The translations under genes and the position numbers were made by a program. Positions 46,506 through 57,120 of a DNA stretch of 64,000 nucleotides are shown here, piece by piece; the stretch's first letter is position 1; the number at the start of each line of letters is the position of its first letter. The notes under the pieces are model-generated. The model was not told where the DNA came from and did not search any database. It saw only the letters and a program-made list of their open reading frames with translations. The DNA is from Pterois miles (taxonomy: Eukaryota > Chordata > Actinopteri > Perciformes > Scorpaenidae). The stretch spans positions 17,736,001 to 17,800,000 of the forward strand of contig CAMQGK010000299.1 in NCBI GenBank assembly GCA_947000775.1. The letters run 5' to 3'.

Positions 46506-47845
46506 ACCTCCTCTCTACATGGACTTCCATGGACTATCGTTAAAAATGTATTTGTGATATGTCAACAACATAACCTGCAACAACATATGTTTCTCTCAAA
46601 GTAATTAACAATGCCGTTTTGTTGTGTGGGAATGTAATTTTTAGCAGACAGGGCTGACACAAACAGATCTGGTGTTTGATCTTTACGTTAATTTGAGTCA
46701 CACTTGCTGCTTTGAACCAAACATGAAATTAGTAATTAAAAAATGGTTGACTCGGGTCCCCCCTCTCCTCTCCCTAAAACTTTTTTTTATCCCATCCAAC
46801 GGACCCCCGGCTCTGGCTGTATGGCGCTCCTGTCACTCATCCAGCCCCAGTGATGGAGGTGTGGTGGTGGAAGAGGAGGTGGTGGTGGTGGTTGTTGGGG
46901 ATGTGTGATGTGTTGTGACAGCGGGAGCCAGGGCTGGCGGGCGGTCACCATGCGGCACCATATTGCCAGGCTCCCCGGGGATGAGGGATCAGCATGCCAG
47001 CCTTGCCAAGAAGTGCTAATAGGCGCAACACGTCTTGCTTTCACACATTAAGGCAGGCGAAGGGTGACAGATCAGAGCTGTGATACTGCCGCCTGCAAGG
47101 GGAAAAAAAAGGGGCCACACCACCCGTTTGCCATGCAGTGCAGGCTAATGATGAAAAGTCCCCGAGTCAAGCAATATGCCCACCGATCACTGAGTTGATA
47201 TGTGTGCAGACAGACGTATCTCCATCTCTTGTCACAGAGTGGAGCCCAGTGCAGCCTCACTCCTCACCGGAGTGATGCTCTACTCCATATTGTTACTGAC
47301 ATTAAAGCTACAAGTGTTGAAACAGGATCAACACTCTTTCAAAGAAGACATTCTCACCCAAAGCAGCCGAGGTCAAGTGGGCTGCTCCGGGCTGCAACAC
47401 CTTTTGCCACGTCGGTTACCAGAACCCACAGCTTGGATGTAATCTGCTGAGCTGAATGTTTTACTGTGGAAAGGAAACGAGAGCTTCTGTGCACTCACTC
47501 TTGTTACTTCCACCTCGGGGGCCATATGGTTGATTTGGCAGATTCTCAAGCACCTGACTCTGTTTGCCTTAAGGATGATTTGGAAGTTTGAGTTGAGTTT
47601 GTTTGAGTAACAGAACGAGTGATCTGAGTCCAGATTACTGCTCCAGAGAAATGTTCAAATTGTTCTCAGAGTTTCTATAATTAACAATCATTAATGGCCG
47701 TATAGAGAGCACTTCTGATGCTGATGGTTTAGTTTTGGAAATTTGGCCACTGTAGCTGAAGAATACTTGGAACAAGATCAAACAGCCTACGGACTGTATT
47801 ATTGCTTAGAATAACCTTATTAAGCTCTGTCTAGAGCTTTCAAAA
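46506..47845. other. intergenic, no gene seen
   Basis: 46780-47110 is GC-richer and non-repetitive with a (GGT)n patch near 46860-46895. Frames up to 85 codons are low complexity or unassigned. Confidence 0.5.
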
Positions 47846-48055
47846 CATATTTGGCCAAAAATATGTGGACATGGGTGTCTGCAGAGGTTACTGTTGTGGT
47901 CTTTTGGTCTGGCTCGTTGATGGGCCATTTGCTCCAGTGATAGCAATGTTGTGGCAACAGTTTTGTTGAGACACCTGAACTCAGCCCAATCCAACATCTT
48001 TGGGATGAACTGCACTGCGAGCGTGAGCCAGCCACTGGTGATCAAGTGCAGGGCT
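47845..48055 (+). pseudogene. Tc1-type transposon relic, transposase C-terminal motif
   Basis: A terminal-repeat-like TTTGGCCAAAAATATGTGGA (near 47871) is followed by bases 47974-48033 that translate to PELSPIQHLWDELHCEREPA, the PDLNPIEHLWDEL-type block at the third acidic catalytic residue of Tc1/mariner transposases. Most of the gene is deleted. Confidence 0.65.
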
Positions 48056-48510
48056 CGGTAGTAAGGGTGGCCAGATTGCCATTGGCAACCATTCTGAGAT
48101 GTTGGCAATGAGGTTGCGGCCTTTGGTTGCCTTCAGTGGTTACCACTTATTGACATGGGGTAAATAGAGACAGCAACGTAAACATGCACACAAAAATTAG
48201 AGCTGTCACAATAACCGCAATATTGCAATGCAGCGCTACTGACAAGCCAACGTCAGGCGATGGCAAATGGTAGCAGTGAGGCGTTGAGCATCGATTCTGC
48301 GCCAAGTGATGCACGTTTGGTGTTTTACACTTTTCATCTGATCACAATGGAGATCACATAGACTGGTGGGTCCGTCCTCTCTCCCTACGTAGTTCAGTCT
48401 TTCCTTCATCCAGAACAAATACTTTACCTTGTACCAACATTTTTACTCTACCGGATATTTGGTATCATAGCAACCAGACCTCAGCGAGACATCCTCTTCG
48501 TCATCGTCAA

Positions 48511-48915
48511 CCTCCTCCCGGGGACAGGTCACAGAGGTAACAGCTGCAGCAGGGGACCCCAAACTTCTCTTTCCCAAGCCACATTAGCCAGCTCTGAGAT
48601 ATAATCTCTCCACCTAGTCCCGGGTCTTCCCCGGGGCCTCCTCCCAGCTGGTTGTACCTGGAACACCTCCGTAGGGAGGGGCCCAGGGGGGCATCCTTAC
48701 CAGATGCCTGAACCACCTTAATTGGCTCCTTTCAATGCAAAGGAGCAGCAGCTCTACTCCGAGTCCCTCACGGATTGCTGGGCTTCTCACCCTATCTCTA
48801 AGGGAGACGCCAACCACCCTCCTGAGAAAACCCATTTCGGCCGCTTGTACCCATGATGTAGTTCTTTCAGTCATGACCCAGCCCTCATGACCATAGGTGA
48901 ATGCAGTGGTTTTAC
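48511..48915 (-). pseudogene. LINE ORF2 C-terminal relic
   Basis: The minus strand reads YGHEGWVMTERT, MGFLRRVVGVSLRDRVRS and RIERSQLRWFRHLVRMPP-like peptide, then after a frameshift GTRWRDYIS. This is the well-known C-terminal segment of a widespread fish non-LTR retrotransposon. Truncated and frameshifted. Confidence 0.8.
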
Positions 48916-48929
48916 TGGTCCGGCCCACT

Positions 48930-49203
48930 TGACATCAAATTGCATGTGGCCCATGAACTAATCTTGACATCCCTACCATGTGACTGACAGGTCGCTACCA
49001 CGGTGTTGTTTGGTCTGGGAGTTTCACAGTGTATTGTGACATTTTGGTCGCCTAAAACTGTCTTAGTCAGCATTCGATTGTAGTCAGCTCCACCCTCCCG
49101 TGCCACTTCTGGTTCCATTAAAACAAGATGGCGACGGCCAAAATACTGAACTTAAGGCTTCAAAACTGTAGTACTTAAACCAGTAGATGAAGTCATGGTG
49201 ACA
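48930..49203 (+). mobile_element. family C element, 3' part
   Basis: GACTGACAGGTCGCTACCAC, TAGTCAGCTCCACCCTCC, CAAGATGGCGACGGCCAAAA, AAGGCTTCAAAACTGTAGTA; matches the right half of the 31.1 and 50.1 kb copies. Confidence 0.75.
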
Positions 49204-49482
49204 CGTTGGCAGTGGCTCAGAGCAGGTCGTCCACAAATCGGAAGGTCGGGGGTTTGATCCTCGGCTGCTCCAGTCACATCGATGTGTCCTTGAGCAAGAC
49301 ACTTAATCCCAAAGGCACCGGTGTGTGAATGAGTATTTAGATTAGATCCTGATGGGCAGCCTCTGCCATCAGTGCAGGAATGTGTGTGTGAATGGGTGAA
49401 TGCTAACATGTACATGTAAAGCTCTAAAAGGGGTCGGAAGACTAGAAAAACGCTGTATAAATGCGAGCCCATGTACCATTTA
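49204..49482 (+). mobile_element. tRNA-derived SINE
   Basis: A-box-like TGGCTCAGAGC (49213-49223) and B-box GGTTTGATCC (49251-49260), then GAGCAAGACACTTAATCCC, TTAGATTAGATCCTGATGGG, TGTGAATGGGTGAATGCTA and a CGCTGTATAAATGCGAGCCC tail. Confidence 0.85.
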
Positions 49483-50074
49483 CTTATGGACAGTCTATAG
49501 TCCTACCTGGAAACTTGTTATCAACAATACTTTTATCCTCTTTCAGCCAGCATGATCTCAGCAGGTATGATAGTAACCCGGCCTGCCATGACAGTGGGAC
49601 AAGGATGAACTCATTGGTTGTGTGTGTCAGGCATCTGAGAGGCATTTCATGTAGGTGGATACCCTGCCGAAGACCCTTGTGATGTACGTCAGCGGCTGCT
49701 TGTTCTTGATCAAATATTAAAGTAGAAGGCAGTGCTGACAGTAAAAACTGGCACCTCCACCCTAACACTGACTGTAGTAACCCTCTAACATCCATAATGG
49801 ATCATGTGTCATGGATTAGAACATATGAAGGTTTGCTCTGCATTGAGACACTGCATGAAGGTAAATATTTCATACCGTAATCTCAAGGATGTTCTTGGCT
49901 TTACAGTGCAACGTTAATGCAAAATTAGACAATTATACATGAGAATGAATTATGGAGACGGTGGCTCACATCTGTGTCACCCCTAATGTTAGTGGGAGAT
50001 CTGTGGGGTCTTGAAGAGGTCACAAGACTGGGAAAAATTAAGATTTATCTCCATTCAGTGCATGGGCAGTTCCA
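49483..50074. other. intergenic, no gene seen
   Basis: No assignable content. Confidence 0.55.
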
Positions 50075-50656
50075 GAGTCTGAGCAGTGAAGTCAATGTTG
50101 AAGTGCTTTAAACTTGCATTGTTTCTAACAGCCAGCAGGAGGCGACTCCTCTGGTTGCAAAAACAAGTCTGATTTTATAGAAGTTTATGAGAAAATGATC
50201 CTACCTGTCACTTGATTTATTACCTCAGTAAACGCTGTAAAAATGAGTTTATGGTCTCAATCGCTCGTTTTTAGTCTTTTTCAATACAGCATGATGTTCA
50301 TTTAATAAATTATGGTCCCATTTAGAGTCAAACAGACCATAAAGCAGGTGATGCTTTAGGGCGGGGCTACCTTGTGATTGACAGGTCACTACCATGGTGT
50401 TGTTCGGACTGGTTTGTGTTTTCGACTTGACAACTGTTCAGTTCATGAAAGTTAATTGTGGCATTTTGGTCACCTAGAAATGTCTCTTATAGTTCGGTTG
50501 TACTTAGCTCCACCCTCACGTGTCACTTCTGGTTGCAAAAAAAAAAAAAAAGACAGTGACGGCCAAAATGTCAAACTCAAAGCTTCAAAACCACAGTGCA
50601 TAAACCAGTGAGTGACATCACGGTGACTACGTACACGTTTTACATAAAGTCTGCGG
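50075..50656 (+). mobile_element. family C dispersed element, near full length
   Basis: Aligns by eye over its length with 31148-31716 (see that copy); a poly(A) run near 50537-50551 interrupts the CACTTCTGGTTGCAA...GACGGCC junction. Confidence 0.8.
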
Positions 50657-51750
50657 ACCAAATGCAAAAACGTCAACTTACAACATATCCATGTTTTGCA
50701 GCCATGTTTAGTGCCAGTATTTTTTCCTGGTGACTTGGCTGCTGAATCAGTCTCATCTTCTTCTCCGAGGATAAAGAGTAGAACAATGAAGCACAAACTG
50801 CTGTGTTATCTCCTTAGCACCATTCATTAAACCTACCTACTGGGCATAACACACTGTAAGTTAATGTCTCTCCTGTGTCTCTTTGTGATTCCGCCTTAAC
50901 ACCTTGACATATAAACTTGACTGGTGATATTTTTCACTTGCCTGTCACCCCTGCACCCCTCCATCCATCCATCCATCCATCCATCCATTCATCCAGTCCT
51001 CCCTCCTCCCTTCCCCCCATCGACGCCTACAGTCCCTGGGGCCACGCTGTGCTTGCTGAAGCGCTGTGCTGTGAGCGAATTCACTGCTCGCCATCAATAT
51101 GGGTGAGTTACAGAGGTCGCTGGTTCAAACGCAGTTCACCGCTCCACGCCGACACTCGCTGCGCCTCTACTCTCGCACATTACTTGTGTTGGAGTGTCAC
51201 AGTGTGTGTGTGTGAGTGTGTGTCATCATCCTGTATGTATTTTTTGGCTTGCGTGTTTCCTCACTCTGCCACAGCGCTGAGGGTTTCGATCTCTGGCTTG
51301 GGCCTTCTGCCAGCCGACATAATGAACATGTTGTCAGTGGGCCATGTGGGACAACCAGTACGTTTCCCTACTGGAACAGCAGGTGGTGAATCTGTGATCA
51401 GCTGTATCACTGTGTACAGCTCAGTCACTGGGAGGAAAATGTCACACAACAATCAATACTGTGGTAGTAGTCATCTGGGTTGATCTGTCACTGAGCATCT
51501 CTCTGCACATCCATGTGGCAAGCTCCAAGACTTGATCCACTTAATGGACTAAATATGAAATGCATGGATCTCCATCCATGCTGAAATGTCTAAACAGTAG
51601 GAATAAAAGCTGAATCTCCTCTTTTTCTCCTATTTTGGTCAACAAATAACAAAGTTGTTCTTTACAGCCAACATCTGGTAACAGACAGAGTCTGCAGCTG
51701 GTTTAGCCTCCGTTCTGTTGCTTCCTGCTCTCTGTTATCACCTGAACTGT
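50657..51750. other. intergenic with (CCAT)n patch
   Basis: A CCATCCAT repeat occupies 50959-50997. The 188-codon plus frame at 50917-51483 begins in this repeat and has no recognisable domain; I do not call it a gene. Confidence 0.5.
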
Positions 51751-51809
51751 GCTTTTACATATATAGACAAACTTACAATGACATTCTCCTCAGTCATATG
51801 TACCCTCAG

Positions 51810-52205
51810 CCATAACCTTAGGTCAGTATGGGCACCCTGACTGGTCTGCAGCTGCACAGCTCCATATGCAACAAACTGCTCTGTGTGTTCTGACACCTTT
51901 CTATCTGAACCAGCATTAACTTTTTCTGCAATCTGAGCTACAGTAGCTCTTCTATTGGACCGGACAACACAGGCCACGGGCGCTGGTTCGCCAGTTTTCC
52001 TTCCTTGGACCACTTCTGGTAGGTCCTGACCACTGCAGACCGGGAACATCCCACCAGAGCTGCAGATCTGGAGATGATCTGGCCCAGTCATCTAGCCATC
52101 ACAGTTTGGTCCTTGTCAAAGTCGCTCACATCTTTACGCTGCCCATTTTTTCTGCTTCCAACACGTCAGCTTCAAGGATAAAGTGCTCACTTGCTGCCTA
52201 ATGTA
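51810..52205 (-). pseudogene. Tc1-like transposase N-terminal relic
   Basis: The minus strand carries an ATG at 52146, then across frames WARSS-like remnants and, in one frame, VVRSNRRATVAQIAEKVNAG and SDRKVSEHT, the second helix-turn-helix of a common fish Tc1 transposase. The first helix-turn-helix (CSR..VV.TYQKWSKEG) is in another frame. Frameshifts and stops are present, and the catalytic part is absent. Confidence 0.8.
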
Positions 52206-52209
52206 CCCT

Positions 52210-52475
52210 CAACAGTGATGACATCACTGATGTGTTGACATCTTTCAGACAATGAGGACATTTTTGGACACTAATGACATTTTTAGCGGTCAAGACCTTT
52301 TAAGAAAGTGAGGACATCTGTTGAAAAATGTCCTTCACTGTTGGAAATCATGGACATTGTGTGAGCATGATGACATGTTTGGACAGTGAGAGCATCTTTT
52401 CAAAAGTGAGGACATCTTTTTGAAAAACACTTTTGGAAATTTAGGACATTTTCGGATGGTGAGGACAAGCACCAG
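52210..52475 (+). repeat. degenerate tandem GTGAGGACAT repeat
   Basis: At least seven irregular units around AGTGAGGACATCTTTT or ATGAGGACATTTTTGG, spacing 20-50 bp. Low-copy minisatellite or repeat relic. Confidence 0.5.
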
Positions 52476-54259
52476 TAATGCAACAAGTAAAGTTTGTTCC
52501 TCCTTTTGTTTTACAGTAAATATTAAGACAAACCATATGTAAATATGACTTGACCAGAGTCGAGGAGGTGTGAAGCCACGCTGGATAAAGCTCTGTGGTT
52601 TATGTGGTTTATGTGGCCCTCTAGTGGGCTGCTGAAACAATCCCACATGGAAACTAAAGGGGATGGAAACTGTTTGTATTTTTGCTTTGTGTCCAAGAAG
52701 AGATTTTATTTAACTAGAAAAAAAACTGTCCAAACAAATTCTAGCTTAAATATTTTGAAATCAAAACATACAGTTTATCCAACAAATACATACAGTAATT
52801 CACTGTAAAAACCAAATTAATGTATTCAGGTTAGATGTTATGAATAAGGCTTCTAGTCAGGTCTGGGTGAAGGTCAAAGCTGCAAAAAAGCAGCGCAGGG
52901 AAACGTCCTCAGTGGCTTTCAGCATATTTAACTCTTACATGGTGGAAATGGAAGCTCTTTTATCATTGTATAATAATTGTATAATAATTGTACAGTATAT
53001 TGTAATTTTAGTCATATATTGTTTTTCTTGGTAGTTTTCTAACATGTCTGAGGAAAATGTTGATAATCTCAGTGACCTCAGCAGTGTTCTTCACGACTTA
53101 ACCACTCAAACGGCATACATATTGTAAACATGACGTCCCGTCTCATAAACACGATAAACCCCATGTGAAGGCAGGAGAAAAGCACAGGACACAACCTCTT
53201 CCACAGCCATGGTCTGTGGTCTGCTGGACTCCATTTGATCCTTGATATGAAACATTTGAGATTACTCTCAAAATGATGGATGTTTATAACTTTGATTTAT
53301 GCCCATTGCTCACTTTATGCTCCTCTGGGAAACAGCCGGGCTAAAAAGCTTAATAAATAAGTTTTTAGTATTCAATACAGGCCATTTTGGCAGAGACATT
53401 AAATTTTGTTTTACTTTTGTACAGCACTTTGTAAGTGGAAGTTTTACTGGCGTCCAGTAGTTGCTTTCAGTCCAAAATGGCGGAAGCGTAGCGCCGCTGC
53501 TGGACGGTGATAGAACAAACATTTGACTTTCACTTCTTGTCATTATAACTGCTTGCCGAGCCTTGTGTGGTGGAAACACACACTGACACCCATGACGAAT
53601 CATCGGTGTTTAACGCCCTGGGAATGAGGACGGGCTGATCATGTGTATCCAGTATTATCACATTGAAAACATGGTCCATGTTTCAGCTGGATAGTGGCTG
53701 CTGCTCTGAGCAAAATCAGCTGTAGTCAACATGATACATCACAGTTTAACCTGAAATAACCTGCTCCTGAAGTAGTTTACTATTCGTGACAACAGTGTGT
53801 AAATGTTGACGGACCACAACATAGCACAAAGGAAATTCACCAACGTTAACCTCGTGTGTTTTTGTCACACAGTGTGACATTTGTGAAGCACAAGCTGAGT
53901 CCTGTAGACGAATAAAACCAGCTTATTACAGTACAGTAATCTTGATTATGGACATTTTCTATCACTTTAAAACAATTTATCTCACTTTATTAAGCAGCAA
54001 TAATCTTGTTGCCAAAAGCGGCAGGCAAGAAGTGATGCGGTGAGGATTACTGGAAATTCAGAAATGACAAAAAACGGTGACTTCTAAGAATTGTGTGTAT
54101 TTAAGATGATGCACGCGTATTGGTGTGTATTGACAGTGTGTGTGTTGTTTTCGATCAGAGAGCAGTGAGCGCCACTTTCCACCACTTACTGACTGAGTTC
54201 GTGGGTTTTTCTTCGTTAGTTATTGCTGAGTATGTGCTGCTTGTGTAGCTTCTCATATA

Positions 54260-54262
<3 letters not shown>
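52476..54262. other. intergenic, no gene seen
   Basis: A short CpG-bearing stretch near 53470-53510 (AAAATGGCGGAAGCG, a YY1-like site) is the only feature of note. Confidence 0.55.
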
Positions 54263-54291
<29 letters not shown>

Positions 54292-54310
54292 GTGGTGGTG
54301 GTGGGGGGGG
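54263..54310. repeat. (GT)14-(GGT)n-G run
   Basis: Dinucleotide tract running into GGT triplets and a stretch of nine or so G bases. Confidence 0.95.
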
Positions 54311-57120
54311 GTTTGTGGTTTTGTGGCCCGGATGGGTGGGTACGTTTTTCTCTTTCCTGAGGTAGGCTACGCATTGAGGTTAGCGGCACACAGCTAAAGA
54401 TGTAGGAAACTAACTCGACGGCTGAGGGAAGGCGGCCATGATGCGAGGTAAACAAAAACGACCTTGACTTGACACAAAGCGAGCTGGGTCTTTGATTAGT
54501 TTGTGCACCAAAGTTCAGTATTTTTAAAATGTTGTCTTTGTATTTATGATTAAAATTCGTCAATTTCATTCTGAAATAATGGTAATCAAACAGACATAAT
54601 TCAAAAAAGATTATTGCTGATGGCTCCTTTAATAGTTGTTACATACTCGATGTTTTACAGGTCAGTAATATCATGTCCTAAAGACTAATACAAACAATTT
54701 TTGAGATTTTCAGCTCATTAAAACACATTTGTCATCAATAAATAGTCGAGGGACTTTGTGTGTCAAAAATAGCCATCAAGCCTGCTACTATAAATCATTC
54801 ATTCGTAAAATGAGGTTAAGTAGTCCTTGAGATCTTTCATTATTAAAGGTGTAATCTGTGTTTTATGATATCAATATATCAGTATGGTGATGGTGAAACG
54901 AGAAAATAATATTTTATATAATAAATAATTAATGTTTCCAGCACATTAGCTAAGATTTGGACGGGCAAAGCGGTCATTCATCCTGCATATATTATATGCA
55001 TAAAAACATTATCAGACAAGTAAAGAGAGCAGAGAGTAGAGGTGATCAATATCACTTTAATGATCGACGATCTAACATATTAATGCAATGTGAAACCATC
55101 GATGCATATTATCTTTAAAAAAAGATAAAAATAAAACATTTGCACTTCATAGTGAACATCAGGGGGTCTACTTTTTATTCCTTTTACTAAAAAAATACAC
55201 TGTTTTTCATTTAATTGTGTGGGAATAAAAGTTGTTAAATCATATTTTAGTTTTTGTTTTGAGAGTTTATATAAGTGTCACTGGTTGTGTTAAATTAACA
55301 TATATTGTCTCATACTGATAGCAGGCCAACTGAATCAAATCAAAATCGTGTCGTCACAGACTTTGTGATATCATTAAATGTCGCTGCGTTGTCCAAAGAA
55401 TCGATGTAATATCATATTGTGGTGATTTATACCCCTTGCAGAGAATCATCTTCACTGTCAGGAGAGAGTGAAGGTTAGCGATGTAAATCACAAGTTTCAT
55501 CACGATACAATCTTATATTGAATCTTTGGACAGTGATATACAGTATTTGCTGATATAACAAAATCTGCCATGATTTCGATTCAATGCAATGCCCCTGCAC
55601 CGAGAATATCATCATCATCATCAAGCAACTAAATTACGATTTTACACTTTTATTTCTGGGCTTTGTAGGAAAGAGTTGCGCTTGGACGTAAATGACATGC
55701 CAAATTTCAAAATGAAAGCACTTTTTGATGATATTGGATTATCGATATATCAGTCCAGATTGCTGTATTGTTGCACCCCTAGTTCAGGTCATTCTTAGCA
55801 ATATTTATATTTCTAAAAGTGTTTTAAAAGCATGGAAATTGAAGAAAACTCCCCTAGCTGAAATATTTTGCCAAATTTCCACTTCGAACTGTCCTTTTTC
55901 AATTCTCTCAACACAAACTGTGTAACTCCTGTAAATATTTCTATTCATGTGCATCACAAGCTCCAAATGTAATAATGTAATCAACATTTCTGCATAAAGA
56001 CGCCAGTTCATACATCGTTTCAGTGCATGTTCCAGTTTATTTATTAGAATATTTACAGACAGAGAGAGAAAGAAAAGGTGACTCTTTATATACCTCTGTT
56101 GCTGCTTTCTTTCTGTTTATCACACTCGTAAAAGTCCTGCAGAGTTGTAGACGTAACTTCTCATTAGTGCTGAGGTCTTCATGGGCGCTTAGTTTTACCC
56201 AGGAGAACAACCTGACACATCAGAGGAGAATGAATGAAAAATCGGGCTTTTTAAAAACTGTTTCTCTTTGTTGGACCTAGCTGTTTACCTGCTGAGTGAA
56301 ATTTCACGATAAATAAATTTTAATCTGACGCTGAGCCATCTCTGAGTTTGTCTTTCTGTTAATCTCCTGAGTAAACCAAAGAGACGTGTTGCTGCATGGA
56401 CACCAAGTAAAAAGGAGAAAAAACAGAGATCTTGACAGTCGATTGCCACAAAAGGAGAATGTGGTTTACATGATGGACCTCAGCACAGCCTCTGCAGCGT
56501 AAACATCGGCGTGCATCACACCGTGAGCTCATATGGGGCGTGATCACTCTGCACTGCTGCTGCAGGCCAACAGGTTGTGGTTTGTGAAACATCCCAGCAC
56601 CTTTGACCACAATGCAGCATCTCGCCACTGACATGAACAAGAAATTTGCATCCTCTGTTCTTCAAAATACAGGAAATCATTTGTTGTCTTTGGTTGTGAG
56701 CAACATAGGTCCTCAGATGGGGGGAGGAAGTACATGTTGTTCTGTTCTGTAAATCTTTAAGCGCTGCACTTGAATGTTTCCTCTATGGGAAAAAACAGCA
56801 CATTACATCGTTATACATTAACTTCAAGTTTCTGAATGCAGTTGTGGTTTATGATGCAACATTACACCATTGTCAGTGAAGACACATTTTGATTGTTGTG
56901 CTTCTTTCATTCTTAATCACACCAGAAAAATATGCATCTTGTTTCTTTATAACCTTCAAACATTCATTTTAGTTTTTCTTTGTGTACTCGTAGTCGGGAT
57001 CATTTGATGTTGCACATCCCACAGCTTAAAACAAACAGGCTGTAGTTGGATATTAGTTGACTAGAGGTCATACCACTATGTAGTGAGTAGAAGAGGAAAG
57101 GTGTACTTGTATATAACTCT
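54311..57120. other. intergenic, no gene seen
   Basis: Mostly AT-rich. Around 55060-55120 and 55370-55770 there are GATCGA/ATCGATG-rich segments with repeat-like character that I cannot assign. Confidence 0.5.

Noticed and set aside
49204..49280. A functional tRNA gene
   Set aside because: A- and B-box-like motifs are present, but no cloverleaf or terminator follows; the sequence continues into a SINE body, and a second diverged copy exists at 62.5 kb.
50917..51483. 188-codon plus frame
   Set aside because: Begins in a (CCAT)n repeat and includes a TG-rich region; no recognisable domain or exon boundaries.
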